DNA from: an uncultured Paracoccaceae bacterium
Lineage (GTDB): Bacteria > Pseudomonadota > Alphaproteobacteria > Rhodobacterales > Rhodobacteraceae
Assembly: GCA_937916485.1 (NCBI GenBank)
Contig: CALFSV010000176.1
Span: 1 to 16,341 of the forward strand
DNA length: 16,341 nt
Direction: 5' to 3'
Under the pieces are notes generated by a model. That model did no database searches. It was not told where the DNA came from and saw only the letters and a list, made by a program, of their open reading frames with translations. Position numbers and translations under genes: made by a program. This document shows, piece by piece, positions 1 through 7,842 of this stretch (position 1 is the first letter of the stretch; every line of letters starts with the position of its first letter).

Positions 1-1
1 C

Positions 2-478
2 CTCTACGACCGCTTCACCACCCGCGAAAACCTGACGTTCTTTGCCCGGTTGTCGGGGTTTCCCGATCCCAGCGAGGCCGTCCGAGAGACGCTGGATTTT
101 CTGGGCATTGTGCCGCTTGCTGATCGGAATGTCGGGACCTTCTCCAAGGGGATGCGGCGGCGTGTCGGGCTCGCCCAAGCGATCCTACACAGCCCCGAGG
201 TGCTGTTTCTGGACGAGCCGACATCGGGCCTCGATCTGATGGGTGTGCGCCAGCTTCGTGAGATCATCGAGAAACTGCATGCCTCAGCGATGACCGTTTG
301 CATGAACACGCACCTTCTGTCTGAACTGGCGCGCAGTTGCACCTCGATCGGGATTCTGGCGCAGGGCAAGCTGGTTTGCCACGACACGATGCAGGCTGTG
401 GCCGAGAAGTACGACGAACAGACGCTGGAAGACCTCTATCTCGGCGTTGCCGAGCACCAGCCGGGAGTGCCGGCATGA
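2..478 (+). CDS. ABC transporter ATP-binding protein, 3' part (5' end outside window)
   Basis: This is the C-terminal 158 residues of an ABC ATPase. The reading frame is open to the left edge of the window, so the Walker A region lies outside. Visible motifs in order are the signature-like FSKGMRRRVGLAQA, Walker B VLFLDEP, D-loop SGLD, and the switch histidine in NTHLLSE. The tail after the H-loop (ILAQGKLVCHDT) is typical of exporter ATPases of the CcmA/NosF/ABC-2 class. The stop overlaps the start of the following membrane protein (ATGA at 475-478), so the two were translated as a unit. The protein would power an ABC-2 type exporter; the substrate is not readable from this part. The visible piece shows no defect, unlike its downstream neighbours. 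Confidence 0.9.
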   Translation, partial: LYDRFTTRENLTFFARLSGFPDPSEAVRETLDFLGIVPLADRNVGTFSKGMRRRVGLAQAILHSPEVLFLDEPTSGLDLMGVRQLREIIEKLHASAMTVCMNTHLLSELARSCTSIGILAQGKLVCHDTMQAVAEKYDEQTLEDLYLGVAEHQPGVPA

Positions 479-1092
479 GCCCGGCAAACCTCATCGCCCG
501 TCAATCGCTGGCCAATCTGATCCGGGACCGCAGTGTCCTTCTGCTGGTCGGATTCCTTGCTGCCATGGTGCTGGTGAGGGCCTGGCTGGGATGGTTGGCG
601 TCGGTGACCGTCAATGCGATCTATTGCGACGGCGTGCAATACCTGACCACCGCCGATCAGCCGGTGCCGCCGAATCCCATCGGCAAGACCGTCCCGTTGG
701 CAGTGCTGCGCAATTTGGGGGTCTATATCAGCCTGATCGGCGCCTTTGGGACGATCGTGATTGGCCAAATGCTGATCGAGTCAGACCGGTGGGCTGGCAC
801 GCAGCCGCTGATCGGCACACGCCCGTTTGACCGGCGCGACATCGCTCTTGGCAAGTTGCGCGCGCTTGTGATCGCTACTGGGGTGATGATGGCGGTCGCT
901 GCTGTCATCTCTGTTGCGACGCTTTTTGCCAGTCCCGCGCTGGTCGTCAGGGCAGGGGACCTGATGCACCTGATGCTGTTTCTGATTGGCAGTTGGGCCT
1001 ACATCACTGTGTTCGGGCTCCTTGCCCTTCGCGCAGCCGACCGGTTGACGGCCACCGCCGGCGGCTTGAATGCGGGAGGCCCCGATGCCTGA
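475..1092 (+). CDS. ABC-2 type transporter permease, short and possibly C-terminally truncated
   Basis: A 205-residue membrane protein starting at the ATG that overlaps the ATPase stop. Hydrophobic segments are at about residues 17-40, 80-100, 125-150 and 160-185, so only about four spans are present. A 40-residue hydrophilic loop follows the first span (TVNAIYCDGVQYLTTADQPV). ABC-2 permeases of the NosY kind usually have about six spans and 250 or more residues. Here the protein ends soon after the fourth span with a non-hydrophobic tail (GGLNAGGPDA). I read it as the membrane partner of the upstream ATPase, probably missing its last two spans. The family assignment rests on context and hydrophobicity; a natural short form cannot be excluded. 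Confidence 0.72.
   Translation: MSPANLIARQSLANLIRDRSVLLLVGFLAAMVLVRAWLGWLASVTVNAIYCDGVQYLTTADQPVPPNPIGKTVPLAVLRNLGVYISLIGAFGTIVIGQMLIESDRWAGTQPLIGTRPFDRRDIALGKLRALVIATGVMMAVAAVISVATLFASPALVVRAGDLMHLMLFLIGSWAYITVFGLLALRAADRLTATAGGLNAGGPDA
1074..1079 (+). promoter_or_regulatory. Ribosome binding site for the second permease start at 1085
   Basis: GGGAGG lies five bases before ATG 1085. It is a strong Shine-Dalgarno match and marks 1085 as the ancestral start of the second permease, although the frame opened there is not the frame of the permease body. The ATG also sits inside the end of the first permease gene, the usual tight operon arrangement. Confidence 0.6.
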
Positions 1093-1752
1093 TGTCCTTC
1101 CTTATCTGGCGACGTTCTTACCATCGCTGTCCGCGACACCCGAGAACAATTGCGCGTCAGATTTCTGCTCTGGGCGACATTGGCCTTGATCGTCGCAGCG
1201 ACCGTATCGGTCGTAACCGGGGCCATCGCGCTTCACAGCGACGCTGCGACCTTTTCTGCCGCACGCGCCCAACTTCTGTCACTGGGCAAGGACGCCTCGG
1301 CCATCGCCGCGCCGGAGTTTTATCTGCCGAAACTGAGGCGCGGCATGATCGAGCAGATCGAGATCGTAGGGGCGGTCATCGCTCTGGTCGCAGGTTATCG
1401 CGCTGCGGCAGCCGACCGTGGCCTTCAGACACCGGCGCTGGTCCTGACCCGACCGTTGCCGCATTGGGCCTATACGCTTGTAAAGCTTGTCGGCGGTACG
1501 GGGTTGGGAGCGGTGTTTCTTGGGCTTGTCTTTCTGACCACGGCGATCTGGCTGCCCCTTGTTTCTGGCATCGGGCTTTCCATCGCTGATGTGGGAAGGC
1601 TAGCCCTGACCGGGGCTGCGGGTGTTCTCTATCTGACTGCACTTTTTACGGTTGGCTTTGGCCTAAGCCTCTGGGCCAAAAGTTCTGCGAGCGGTCCGAC
1701 TTATGCATTTGCGCTCTGGATCCTCGTGGTGCTCGTGGCGCCGCCGATCTGA
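1085..1752 (+). pseudogene. Second ABC-2 type permease, frameshifted near its 5' end
   Basis: The ATG at 1085 with a good ribosome site opens the frame MPDVLPYLATF. The membrane protein body continues in the next frame as LTIAVRDTREQLRVRFLLW and onward to the TGA at 1750-1752. The two join sensibly if one base is missing around 1115-1120. In the body frame the first usable start is TTG 1150, which would cut off the N-terminal cytoplasmic segment. Hydrophobic spans are visible near RFLLWATLALIVAATVSVV, IVGAVIALVAGY, GLGAVFLGLVFLTTAIW, AGVLYLTALFTVGF and YAFALWILVVLVAP. The body also stops abruptly after its fifth span. It is read as the second permease subunit of the exporter, now broken. The frameshift is inferred from frame continuity, and a sequencing error would look the same. 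Confidence 0.65.
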
Positions 1753-2027
1753 CTACACTGACGGTCTACTACACGATCACAAATGCTGACAGCGGGGCGA
1801 TCGCAAGCTATGTCGACCATCCCGCCGTCGTCGTTCCAGCTGCCGAACAGGCCCGGATTCACGTCGATGACGGCAAAGTGCCCGGCCACTTCCGCGCAAA
1901 CCCCAATTCGATCTATGTGACGAGCCCTGCCGGCAAGCATGTTGCGGTCTCAATTCAGGCAGAAGGCTTCGCCGCAGTACTGGGAACTGTTGAGAAGGAT
2001 CCGGGCGGCCCTGAGACCGCTAACTAA
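1749..2027 (+). pseudogene. Orphan 3' gene fragment without a start codon, downstream of the broken permease
   Basis: After the permease stop, coding-like sequence continues in a different frame from CTG 1749 to TAA 2025-2027, about 92 residues. It reads LTTLTVYYTITNADSGA, then a DHPAVVVPA segment, PGHFRANPNSIYVTSPAG, and ends DPGGPETAN. The alternating polar/hydrophobic pattern looks like a periplasmic beta-sandwich. There is no ATG, GTG or TTG at its beginning, so it cannot be an ordinary gene. It could be the end of the second permease after another frameshift, or the end of a separate accessory protein joined by a deletion. I do not recognise the family with confidence. Confidence 0.5.
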
Positions 2028-2516
2028 GCCTTTGTCCATCAGCTCGAACGGGTTTAAGCACCATGCGCTGAGCTGTACGTGCCACCGGTACGCAATCGCA
2101 TAGCGGACGCATGCCGATGCCCGACGACCTGGGCTGAAGCGCGACGCGGACCGGCTCGTGCAGCCTTTCGAGCACCCTTGATTTCTTTGGGTGCTCAATC
2201 ATCTCTCGGACTGAGAGTCGGTGCCGTAGAGGGCGTTTCTTGTTGCTCTCGAACATCACGGTCTAAAGACAATGGTGCGAAGACAGTAGGGGCTTTGCGG
2301 TTTCCTCAAAGGCAGATGGGTTGATGAATTTGCGTTCACAGACCGCCTGCCGCTTTTCCGGTCTGTTGCGCCGAGAATGGCGCTGACGCCCGGTCCAGGG
2401 GGGCGAGACCCGATGCGATCGGTCTGTCGGACGCCGCAAATCCAAAGTCAGTTGTCCCGAACGAGGGCAAGCTTCAGCCCTTTTTCCTGCCACACGCCCA
2501 AAAACTTGTCGATCTG
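2028..2516. other. Gene-poor stretch between the decayed exporter and the importer operon
   Basis: About 490 bases without a convincing gene on either strand. It holds a perfect inverted repeat (2170-2196). On the minus strand it also holds the bulk of a short reading frame (2448-2549, extending slightly past this stretch) that may be a remnant. Another minus-strand frame, 2263-2493, is open but basic and rich in Arg/Pro/Ser, and I could not recognise it. With the broken genes on its left, this stretch looks like eroded accessory DNA. Confidence 0.5.
2170..2196. repeat. Perfect 8-bp inverted repeat
   Basis: GAGCACCC (2170-2177) and GGGTGCTC (2189-2196) are exact reverse complements separated by 11 A/T-rich bases. 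No T-run follows on either strand, so a Rho-independent terminator is unlikely. It could be a transcript-end hairpin for the old exporter operon or a protein-binding site. Confidence 0.5.
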
Positions 2517-2549
2517 GTGGGCATTTGGGGCCTTATCACAGACCGTCGA
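2448..2549 (-). pseudogene. Possible C-terminal gene remnant
   Basis: On the minus strand, between a TAA at 2552-2550 and a TGA at 2450-2448, there is a 33-residue frame. It contains NAHQIDKFLGVWQEKGLKLA and ends in ALVRDN. It has amphipathic, protein-like composition but no start codon, so at most it is the tail of a lost gene. I do not recognise the family, and chance is a serious alternative. Confidence 0.2.
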
Positions 2550-2558
2550 TTAGGCAGG

Positions 2559-2587
2559 TTGCATCTTTTGGTGCGTTTCGGTCTAGT
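2559..2587 (+). promoter_or_regulatory. Candidate sigma-70 type promoter of the polyamine importer operon
   Basis: TTGCAT (2559-2564) and TCTAGT (2582-2587) are 17 bases apart, each matching four of six consensus positions. They lie about 50 bases before the chosen TTG start of the ATPase gene, a suitable place for the operon promoter. The match is weak and unsupported by any other evidence. Confidence 0.28.
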
Positions 2588-2623
2588 CACGGATCAGAAG
2601 TACGGCAAAAGCCGTCAGACGAC

Positions 2624-2630
2624 AGGGAGA
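2624..2630 (+). promoter_or_regulatory. Ribosome binding site that sets the ATPase start at TTG 2637
   Basis: AGGGAGA ends six bases before TTG 2637. No ATG or GTG near this point is in frame. The 40 in-frame codons further upstream do not resemble an ABC ATPase N-terminus, whereas starting here gives the usual family length. Confidence 0.6.
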
Positions 2631-2636
2631 CTTGGC

Positions 2637-3734
2637 TTGGACCATGGCAACGACGCAGCGTTCGTCGAATTTGAACGTGTGCAAAAAAGCTATGACGGGG
2701 AAACCCTCGTCGTGAAGGACCTGAACCTTTCAATGCCAAAGGGAGAGTTCCTGACGATGCTTGGGCCGTCAGGGTCCGGCAAAACGACCTGTCTCATGAT
2801 GCTGGCCGGGTTTGAAACCGCGACTCACGGTGACATTCGCTTGGCCGGCAAGCCAATCAACAACATCCCGCCGCACAAGCGCGGCATCGGGATGGTGTTT
2901 CAGAACTACGCGCTGTTCCCCCACATGTCAGTGGCCGAGAACCTTAGCTTTCCGCTTGAGGTCCGCAAGATGGGCAAGTCCGAGCGTGAAGCCAAGATCA
3001 AGCGTGCTCTTGATATGGTCCAGATGGGCGCCTTTGGCGGTCGCCGTCCGTCGCAACTGTCGGGCGGCCAGCAGCAGCGCGTCGCTCTGGCACGCGCTCT
3101 GGTGTTCGAGCCTGAACTGGTGCTGATGGACGAACCGCTGGGCGCATTGGACAAGCAGTTGCGTGAAACCCTTCAGTTCGAGATTACCCGCCTGGCCCAC
3201 GATCTCGGTATCACGGTGGTTTACGTTACACACGACCAGACAGAGGCCCTGACCATGTCTGACAGGGTCGCTGTTTTCGAGGCGGGCAAGATCCAGCAGC
3301 TGGCACCACCCTCGGAATTGTACGAAAAACCCATGAACAGCTTCGTTGCCCAGTTCATCGGTGAGAATAACACCCTTGAAGGCAAGGTCACCCAGATCGA
3401 CGGGGCGACCTGCACGGTCCAACTGGACAGTGGTGACATCATTGATGCGATGCCGGTAAACGTGTCGCATGTGGGCGAACGCACCAAGGTGTCCATCCGG
3501 CCTGAGCGGGTTGAATTCAATAAGTCGCGCCTGCGCGAAGGGGCTCATACCCTCAAGGCCGAGGTGCTGGAATTCATCTACATGGGCGATATTTTCCGCA
3601 CCCGGCTACGGGTTGCAGGAACCGACGACTTTGTCATCAAGACACGCAACGCCCCCGATCAGGTCCGGCTCCAACCGGGCGAACAGATCGAGGTCGGCTG
3701 GCTCGCAGAAGATTGCCGCGCGCTCGACGCATGA
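2637..3734 (+). CDS. potA: Polyamine-type ABC importer ATPase (PotA family)
   Basis: A 365-residue cytoplasmic ATPase that energises import by the two permeases downstream. Walker A GPSGSGKT is at residues 43-50, the Q-loop VFQNYALFPH at about 87-96, signature LSGGQQQR at 141-148, Walker B LVLMDEP at 161-167, D-loop GALD at 169-172 and the switch His at 199 (VTHDQTEA). The C-terminal part, about residues 280-355, has the OB-like TOBE pattern of PotA/PotG proteins (KVSIRPERVEF). Length fits the family. The TTG start is chosen for its ribosome site; a longer form from GTG 2517 is open but unlikely. It is the first gene of the importer operon and ends 86 bases before the binding protein gene. 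Polyamine specificity is inferred from the family; related systems carry opines or other cationic compounds. Confidence 0.92.
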   Translation: MDHGNDAAFVEFERVQKSYDGETLVVKDLNLSMPKGEFLTMLGPSGSGKTTCLMMLAGFETATHGDIRLAGKPINNIPPHKRGIGMVFQNYALFPHMSVAENLSFPLEVRKMGKSEREAKIKRALDMVQMGAFGGRRPSQLSGGQQQRVALARALVFEPELVLMDEPLGALDKQLRETLQFEITRLAHDLGITVVYVTHDQTEALTMSDRVAVFEAGKIQQLAPPSELYEKPMNSFVAQFIGENNTLEGKVTQIDGATCTVQLDSGDIIDAMPVNVSHVGERTKVSIRPERVEFNKSRLREGAHTLKAEVLEFIYMGDIFRTRLRVAGTDDFVIKTRNAPDQVRLQPGEQIEVGWLAEDCRALDA

Positions 3735-3820
3735 GCGAGGCGGAAATTAAGGACAGGATCCGGCCCGGGTACCCTTTCCTCAAAGTCACAAAAACCGGGT
3801 TCATAGACGGGAGAATAAGA

Positions 3821-4936
<1,116 letters not shown>

Positions 4937-4946
4937 GCGATTGGTC

Positions 4947-4970
4947 AGGGCGGGGAGCAATCCCCGCCCT
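4947..4970 (+). terminator. Strong stem-loop after the binding protein gene (attenuator or mRNA-stabilising hairpin)
   Basis: AGGGCGGGG (4947-4955) and CCCCGCCCT (4962-4970) form a perfect 9-bp GC-rich stem with a six-base loop, 11 bases after the binding protein stop. No T-run follows, so it is not a textbook terminator. Such hairpins after binding protein genes commonly protect the upstream message and reduce expression of the permeases, and that is the likely role here. Confidence 0.7.
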
Positions 4971-4995
4971 ACACCAACCCAATAGGACGCCGCTA

Positions 4996-5283
4996 ATGCC
5001 CAAAGGCTACATTATCGCACATATCGCCGTCACAGATCCCGAAGTCTACAAAGGCTATATCGACCAGAACACCGACGTTCTGGGAGGGCTCGGTGGCCGG
5101 TTCATCGTGCGGGGCGGCACATCCCAGACGGTAGAAGGCAGCCTTGAAGGCCGCCACGTCGTCCTGGAATTTCCAAGCTATGCAGAGGCGCTCGCAGCCT
5201 ATCATGATCCGGCCTATCAGAAGATAGCGGACATCCGGCGGGCCAGTTCTGAAGGTACGATCGTCGTGGTGGAGGGAACCTGA
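4996..5283 (+). CDS. DUF1330 family small protein
   Basis: A 95-residue protein with the ferredoxin-like dimeric alpha/beta barrel pattern of DUF1330: MPKGYIIAHIAVTDPEVYKGY at the start, GGRFIVRGG in the middle, VVLEFPSYAEALAAYHDPAY and a closing VVVEGT. It has no signal peptide and should be cytoplasmic. AGGA eight bases before ATG 4996 is a fair ribosome site. Its TGA overlaps the ATG of permease 1 by one base, so it is translationally coupled to the transporter. The biochemical role of DUF1330 proteins is not established. The position suggests something linked to the imported compound, for example handling or sensing it. Family call confident, function unknown. Confidence 0.9.
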   Translation: MPKGYIIAHIAVTDPEVYKGYIDQNTDVLGGLGGRFIVRGGTSQTVEGSLEGRHVVLEFPSYAEALAAYHDPAYQKIADIRRASSEGTIVVVEGT

Positions 5284-6845
5284 TGGCAGACGCAACCGCA
5301 ACCGGCATAACGGCGGAACAGAAGTCCGGGCCCATGATGGCCGCTGACGGACGGACCCTGAAATCAAGCCTCAACCGGGCGCTGCGCCGCGAAAAGCTGC
5401 GCGCCCTTGCGTTGATTGCGCCGCTATTGATCTTTGTCCTCGTGACATTTGTCGCCCCGATCGTGGATATGTTGTTCCGCTCTGTCGAGAACCAGATCGT
5501 CTCTGAAACCATCCCCCGCACCGTCGATGCACTGGCGGATTGGGATGCGACCTCCACCGAGGCACCCGGTGAAGAGGTCTTTGCAAGCCTTTACACCGAT
5601 CTGGTCGTGGCCGAGGAATACAAGCGCCACACCCGCCTTGGATCACGACTGAATTACGAACTGACTGGCATCTCATCGGTCTTCCGCTCAACGGGGCGGT
5701 CCATCGGCCGTTTCGACACCGACATTTACACCGACCAGTTCATCGAGGCGGATCCTACCTTCGAAGACCCCGCCCAGTGGGCGTCCTGGATGGCGGACGA
5801 CAGTCTCAGGGCGGCCCTGCCGCTGACGGCGGACGCCTATGACGCCTGGGTCGGGATCATGATCGAGGTCAAGGAAGACGATCCCCTTGACGAAGACATC
5901 TACGACTTTGTCTACACGGCGCTTTTCCGGGATCTCGCCGCGGGCGCGGTGCCCGCAGGAATGCCCTCTGTCGATGTGTCCGGCTTTGAAACAGTCTCGC
6001 TGCGCGAGTTGTTCATCGAAGAAGACGATGCATGGATGAATGTCGAGATCTGGCAAACGATCAAGACCTACAGTCCGTCTTACACCGACGGCTATTTCCT
6101 GAACGCCGTGGACATGAAGAACGGACCCGAGGGTGCCGAGTGGCGCCCCGAGAACGAGCAGCTTTATATCCAACTGTTCATCCGGACCATGTGGATGAGC
6201 CTCGCGATCACCGGGTCCTGTATCCTGCTGGGCTATCCGATCGGCTGGTTGCTGGCCAACCTGCCGGCCCGCACGGCGAATGTGCTGATGATCCTTGTGC
6301 TGTTGCCTTTCTGGACATCGCTACTGGTGCGAACCTCGGCGTGGAAGGTCCTGTTGCAGCAACAAGGGGTCATCAATGACATTCTGGTCTGGATCGGCCT
6401 TGTGGCGGACGACAACCGATTGGTGATGATCAACAATGCCACCGGCACGATCATCGCGATGACCCATATCCTGCTGCCCTTCATGATTCTGCCGCTTTAC
6501 TCCGTCATGCGGACCATTCCGCCGTCCTACCTGCGAGCTGCCAAAAGCCTCGGGGCGACCAACTGGACCGCGTTCTGGCGGGTCTACTTTCCGCAAAGCG
6601 TGCCCGGGATCGGGGCGGGGTCGATCCTCGTGTTCATCCTGGCCATCGGCTACTACATCACGCCCGAGATCGTGGGCGGGACCAAGGGGGTCTTCATCTC
6701 GAACCGGATCGCCTATCATATCTCGTCCTCGTTGAACTGGGGTCTGGCGGCGGCGTTGGGAAGTATCCTGTTGATCCTCGTGCTGGCGCTTTATTGGGCC
6801 TACGACCGCCTGGTCGGCATCGACAACGTCAAGCTGGGGGGCTGA
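5283..6845 (+). CDS. Polyamine-type ABC importer permease 1 (PotB-like) with a large periplasmic insertion
   Basis: A 520-residue inner-membrane protein, much longer than the roughly 280-300 residues of classical PotB. A cytoplasmic N-terminus of about 40 residues is followed by span 1 (ALALIAPLLIFVLVTFVAP). About 230 hydrophilic, acidic residues follow before span 2 begins near residue 297 (LFIRTMWMSLAITGSCILL). The rest is a standard binding-protein-dependent permease core with five more spans. The EAA loop is at about residues 418-442 (RAAKSLGATNWTAFWRVYF), which docks on the ATPase. The insertion should project into the periplasm, where the binding protein docks. The start overlaps the DUF1330 stop. 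It pairs with permease 2 to form the channel. Confidence 0.92.
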   Translation: MADATATGITAEQKSGPMMAADGRTLKSSLNRALRREKLRALALIAPLLIFVLVTFVAPIVDMLFRSVENQIVSETIPRTVDALADWDATSTEAPGEEVFASLYTDLVVAEEYKRHTRLGSRLNYELTGISSVFRSTGRSIGRFDTDIYTDQFIEADPTFEDPAQWASWMADDSLRAALPLTADAYDAWVGIMIEVKEDDPLDEDIYDFVYTALFRDLAAGAVPAGMPSVDVSGFETVSLRELFIEEDDAWMNVEIWQTIKTYSPSYTDGYFLNAVDMKNGPEGAEWRPENEQLYIQLFIRTMWMSLAITGSCILLGYPIGWLLANLPARTANVLMILVLLPFWTSLLVRTSAWKVLLQQQGVINDILVWIGLVADDNRLVMINNATGTIIAMTHILLPFMILPLYSVMRTIPPSYLRAAKSLGATNWTAFWRVYFPQSVPGIGAGSILVFILAIGYYITPEIVGGTKGVFISNRIAYHISSSLNWGLAAALGSILLILVLALYWAYDRLVGIDNVKLGG

Positions 6846-6849
6846 GGCA

Positions 6850-6903
6850 ATGACACAGACAGCCATTCCCCCCAAAGACTACAAGAAGGAACGCGCACAA
6901 TGA
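6850..6903 (+). CDS. 17-residue micro-ORF overlapping the start of permease 2
   Basis: ATG 6850 opens MTQTAIPPKDYKKERAQ and ends in TGA 6901-6903, overlapping ATG 6900 of permease 2 (AATGA). It fills the short gap after the permease 1 stop and contains the ribosome site of permease 2 (AAGGA, nine bases before ATG 6900). It could be a coupling ORF whose translation opens the permease 2 start, a relic of a longer N-terminus, or chance. There is no independent sign of coding. Confidence 0.3.
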   Translation: MTQTAIPPKDYKKERAQ

Positions 6904-7754
6904 GCGGCCCGCCGATCTATGCAACGACCGGACAGCGGATCTGGTATTATGGGTTTCGCGTGATCTGTGGGTTGATCTTCTTCTTCCTGATCGCGCCGAT
7001 CATCGTGATCATCCCGCTCAGCTTTAACGCTCAGGACTTTTTCACCTTCACGCCCGAGATGCTGCGGTTGGATCCTGCGGGCTATTCGACCAAGCACTAT
7101 GCCGACTTCTTCACGAACGAGGCCTGGCAGGTTCCGTTGATGAACTCTCTCAAGATCGCCCCTGTGGCGACGCTTATCTCGGTTGGATTGGGAACCCTGG
7201 CTGCGATTGGTCTGTCGCAAAGCCATGTGCCGTTTCGCCGGGCGATCATGGCGGTCCTCATCTCACCGATGATTGTGCCGTTGATCATTTCGGCGGCGGG
7301 GATGTATTTCTTCTATTCTCGGATCGGGATGCAGGGCACCTATTGGGGGGTCGTTCTGGCCCACGCAGCTCTGGGTATCCCTTTCGTCATCATTACCGTG
7401 ACGGCTACCTTAGTCGGGTTTGACCGCTCACTGACGCGGGCGGCGGCGAACATGGGGGCGGGGCCTGTTACGACCTTTTTCCGGGTGCAGATGCCGCTGA
7501 TCCTGCCGGGGGTCATTTCCGGCGGGCTGTTCGCCTTCATCACCTCGTTCGACGAGGTGGTGGTTGTGCTCTTTGTCGGATCGGCCGGTCAAAAGACGCT
7601 GCCTTGGCAGATGTTCACCGGACTTCGCGAACAGATCAGCCCGACCATTCTGGCGGCGGCGACGGTTCTGATCTCGATTTCGATCCTGCTGCTGGCGACG
7701 CTTGAGATTCTGCGCCGGCGGTCCGAACGGCTGCGCGGACTGTCTCCGGGCTGA
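6900..7754 (+). CDS. Polyamine-type ABC importer permease 2 (PotC-like)
   Basis: A 284-residue inner-membrane protein, the usual PotC/PotI length. About six spans are visible, the first at residues 17-45 (VICGLIFFFLIAPIIVIIPL). The EAA loop is at about residues 177-203 (LTRAAANMGAGPVTTFFRVQ), the contact site for the ATPase. It starts at ATG 6900 with AAGGA nine bases upstream. With permease 1 it forms the translocation pore. It is the last transporter gene of the operon; the Hint gene follows after 88 bases on the same strand. The family call is firm; substrate specificity follows the operon and is inferred. Confidence 0.93.
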   Translation: MSGPPIYATTGQRIWYYGFRVICGLIFFFLIAPIIVIIPLSFNAQDFFTFTPEMLRLDPAGYSTKHYADFFTNEAWQVPLMNSLKIAPVATLISVGLGTLAAIGLSQSHVPFRRAIMAVLISPMIVPLIISAAGMYFFYSRIGMQGTYWGVVLAHAALGIPFVIITVTATLVGFDRSLTRAAANMGAGPVTTFFRVQMPLILPGVISGGLFAFITSFDEVVVVLFVGSAGQKTLPWQMFTGLREQISPTILAAATVLISISILLLATLEILRRRSERLRGLSPG

Positions 7755-7803
7755 CCCGACCGGCCAAGATCGCGCCGCTTTTGCGCCACCTCATTGCCAT
7801 GCC

Positions 7804-7840
7804 TGCAGTCTAGAAAAGAATGAATTCTTTTCGGACTGCA
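7804..7840 (+). promoter_or_regulatory. Long hairpin ending two bases before the Hint gene start
   Basis: The outer arms TGCAGTC (7804-7810) and GACTGCA (7834-7840) pair over 7 bp. The inner arms GAAAAGAA (7813-7820) and TTCTTTTC (7825-7832) pair over 8 bp around a TGAA loop, with a small TA/G internal bulge. It occupies the whole place where the ribosome site of ATG 7843 should be. Possible roles are control of Hint translation, the 3' end of the importer transcript, or a protein-binding palindrome. Confidence 0.6.
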
Positions 7841-7842
7841 TT

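Noticed and set aside
1115..1121. Programmed -1 frameshift in the second permease
   Set aside because: The bases do not form an X-XXY-YYZ slippery heptamer and no stimulating structure is evident.
2517..2636. Longer form of the importer ATPase starting at GTG 2517
   Set aside because: The extra 40 residues do not resemble the family N-terminus and there is no ribosome site before 2517, while TTG 2637 has one.
7097..7288. Small minus-strand ORF inside permease 2
   Set aside because: No ribosome site or domain; composition explained by the opposite membrane protein codons.
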